Below, piece after piece: positions 4,247 through 5,023 of a stretch of DNA of 5,023 nt (within the stretch, counting starts at the first letter, position 1; the number at the start of each line of letters is the position of its first letter). Both the position numbers and the translations under genes were made by a program. The notes beneath the pieces are model-generated. The model worked only from the letters and a program-made list of their open reading frames with translations, was not told the origin of the DNA and made no database searches. This DNA is from RUG14199 sp045535205 (lineage in GTDB: Bacteria > Bacillota > Clostridia > Oscillospirales > CAG-272), in the NCBI GenBank assembly GCA_045535205.1, contig JAZSLF010000044.1, forward strand, positions 1-5,023. The letters are read 5' to 3'.

Positions 4247-5023
4247 TTAATCAGCGTAGGGATTTTCATATCTGTTAAGATCGCTTGTGATGTATCTGTT
4301 AAGGTTAACAGGATGCTTGGGGTCATCAGCAGGGTTGGGTCTCTGACCGGGGCCTGCATACCAGTCTTCCCATCTGCCGGAGAGAACGTCAAGTTCGAAC
4401 CAGTTGAGAATGGGAGATACGCCGTAGTTCTTTGCAGGGAGGCTGGAGTAGTAAACGCCTATTCTGAAGCCTGAGTTCTGCATAAGGCTGTATGTCTTGT
4501 CATAGAGAGCCTCAAGTGTAGCATCGCCGGAGATAGAACCGCCCTCAGCAATGTAACCGCCGCAGAGTGCGAGCCAATATGCGTGAATAGAAAGCTTGTC
4601 GATTCTGCTGTCGTGAGAGCTGGACGTAGACATTGCCTTAGCACTTTCAAAGAGGTTTGTCATTTCATCCAGATGTTCATACATGTAGGAGAGGCTATAC
4701 ATGTTACCGGGCCAGTCGTAGTTGTTTGTGAAACAACCTGCCTGGTTACCTGCTTCGTCTGACAGGTAGAGGTATTCCTTAATGAAGCCCCAGCCTTCGC
4801 CGTAAGCAAATTCGAGAAATTCATTGATATGCTGATCAAATTCAGCTTCTGACATGTAAGGATCCCAGATAACCTGAGCCATCATGTAGTCCTTGAGGTT
4901 TTCGAAGGAGAATCCCTTGTTGGAGTCACCGTTACCTTCCATGTACATACCGTCAACACCGTGTTCAGCAAGATATCTTACGTCTTCTCTGAGGTTGAGG
5001 ATGTTAGGACAGGGAGCTGTGAA
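4247..5023 (-). CDS. DUF4838 family protein, paralogue of the neighbouring gene (5' part outside window)
   Basis: The C-terminal 258 residues are visible; the frame is open from the window edge to TAA at 4249-4247. The first visible residues, FTAPCPNILNLREDVRYL, sit at the position equivalent to residue 483 of the 743-residue neighbour. The two are about two-thirds identical by my unaided alignment, with one-residue gaps only. Shared landmarks are EHGVDGMYMEGN (retaining the glutamate equivalent to Glu511), EFLEFAYGEGWGFIKEYLY, DEAGNQAGCFTNNYDWPGN and a 43-residue C-terminal block with only two differences. It lacks the final three residues found in the neighbour. Like the neighbour it is probably secreted and glycan-related, but whether it has a signal peptide and dockerin cannot be seen here. 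An internal ATG at 4948 is not the true start, since homology continues upstream of it. Confidence 0.94.
   Translation of the reverse strand, partial: FTAPCPNILNLREDVRYLAEHGVDGMYMEGNGDSNKGFSFENLKDYMMAQVIWDPYMSEAEFDQHINEFLEFAYGEGWGFIKEYLYLSDEAGNQAGCFTNNYDWPGNMYSLSYMYEHLDEMTNLFESAKAMSTSSSHDSRIDKLSIHAYWLALCGGYIAEGGSISGDATLEALYDKTYSLMQNSGFRIGVYYSSLPAKNYGVSPILNWFELDVLSGRWEDWYAGPGQRPNPADDPKHPVNLNRYITSDLNRYENPYAD

Noticed and set aside
4459..4948. Treating ATG at 4948 as the start of the right-hand gene, and the 4459-4650 frame as a gene
   Set aside because: The frame stays open to the window edge and the upstream codons are clearly homologous to the neighbour, so the gene begins outside the window; 4459-4650 is only an alternative frame of the same gene.

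Overview
The window looks like chromosomal DNA of an endospore-forming, low-to-moderate GC member of the Firmicutes (class Clostridia). The spoIIGA-sigE pair is diagnostic of sporulation. A secreted protein with a type I dockerin beside it points to a fibre-degrading, cellulosome-type gut or rumen clostridium (Ruminococcus / Oscillospiraceae-like). That placement is an inference from gene content. All four genes are read from the minus strand.

Reading in the direction of transcription (right to left): (1) 4247-5023 is the 3' part of a gene for a DUF4838-family secreted, glycoside-hydrolase-like protein, ended by a strong terminator at 4193-4222. (2) 4035-4190 is a compact, GC-richer island in an AT-rich spacer. 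It has imperfect terminal inverted repeats and nested hairpins whose G.U wobbles only work in minus-strand RNA; it is the best candidate here for an undescribed element. (3) 3920-3948 is a perfect-consensus vegetative promoter driving 1653-3884, a full-length paralogue with a signal peptide, an N-terminal dockerin and a DUF4838 region. It ends at a terminator (1609-1637) with the same 24-bp stem-loop as the first gene, so gene and terminator appear to have been duplicated together. (4) 1545-1577 is a promoter with an unusually long spacer and an 0A-box-like site, driving the spoIIG operon: spoIIGA (646-1494, TTG start) and sigE (633 down to 1, cut by the window edge).

Functionally there are two modules. 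The spoIIG operon makes the mother-cell sigma factor as an inactive precursor together with the membrane protease that activates it. The two DUF4838 genes encode exported proteins probably acting on extracellular glycans; the complete one carries a module for docking onto a cohesin-bearing scaffold. The modules are separated by terminators and nothing indicates co-regulation.

The intergenic stretch of more than 300 bases (3885-4246) is accounted for by a promoter, an AT-rich segment, the structured island and terminators. No tRNA, rRNA, CRISPR array or recognisable insertion sequence was seen.
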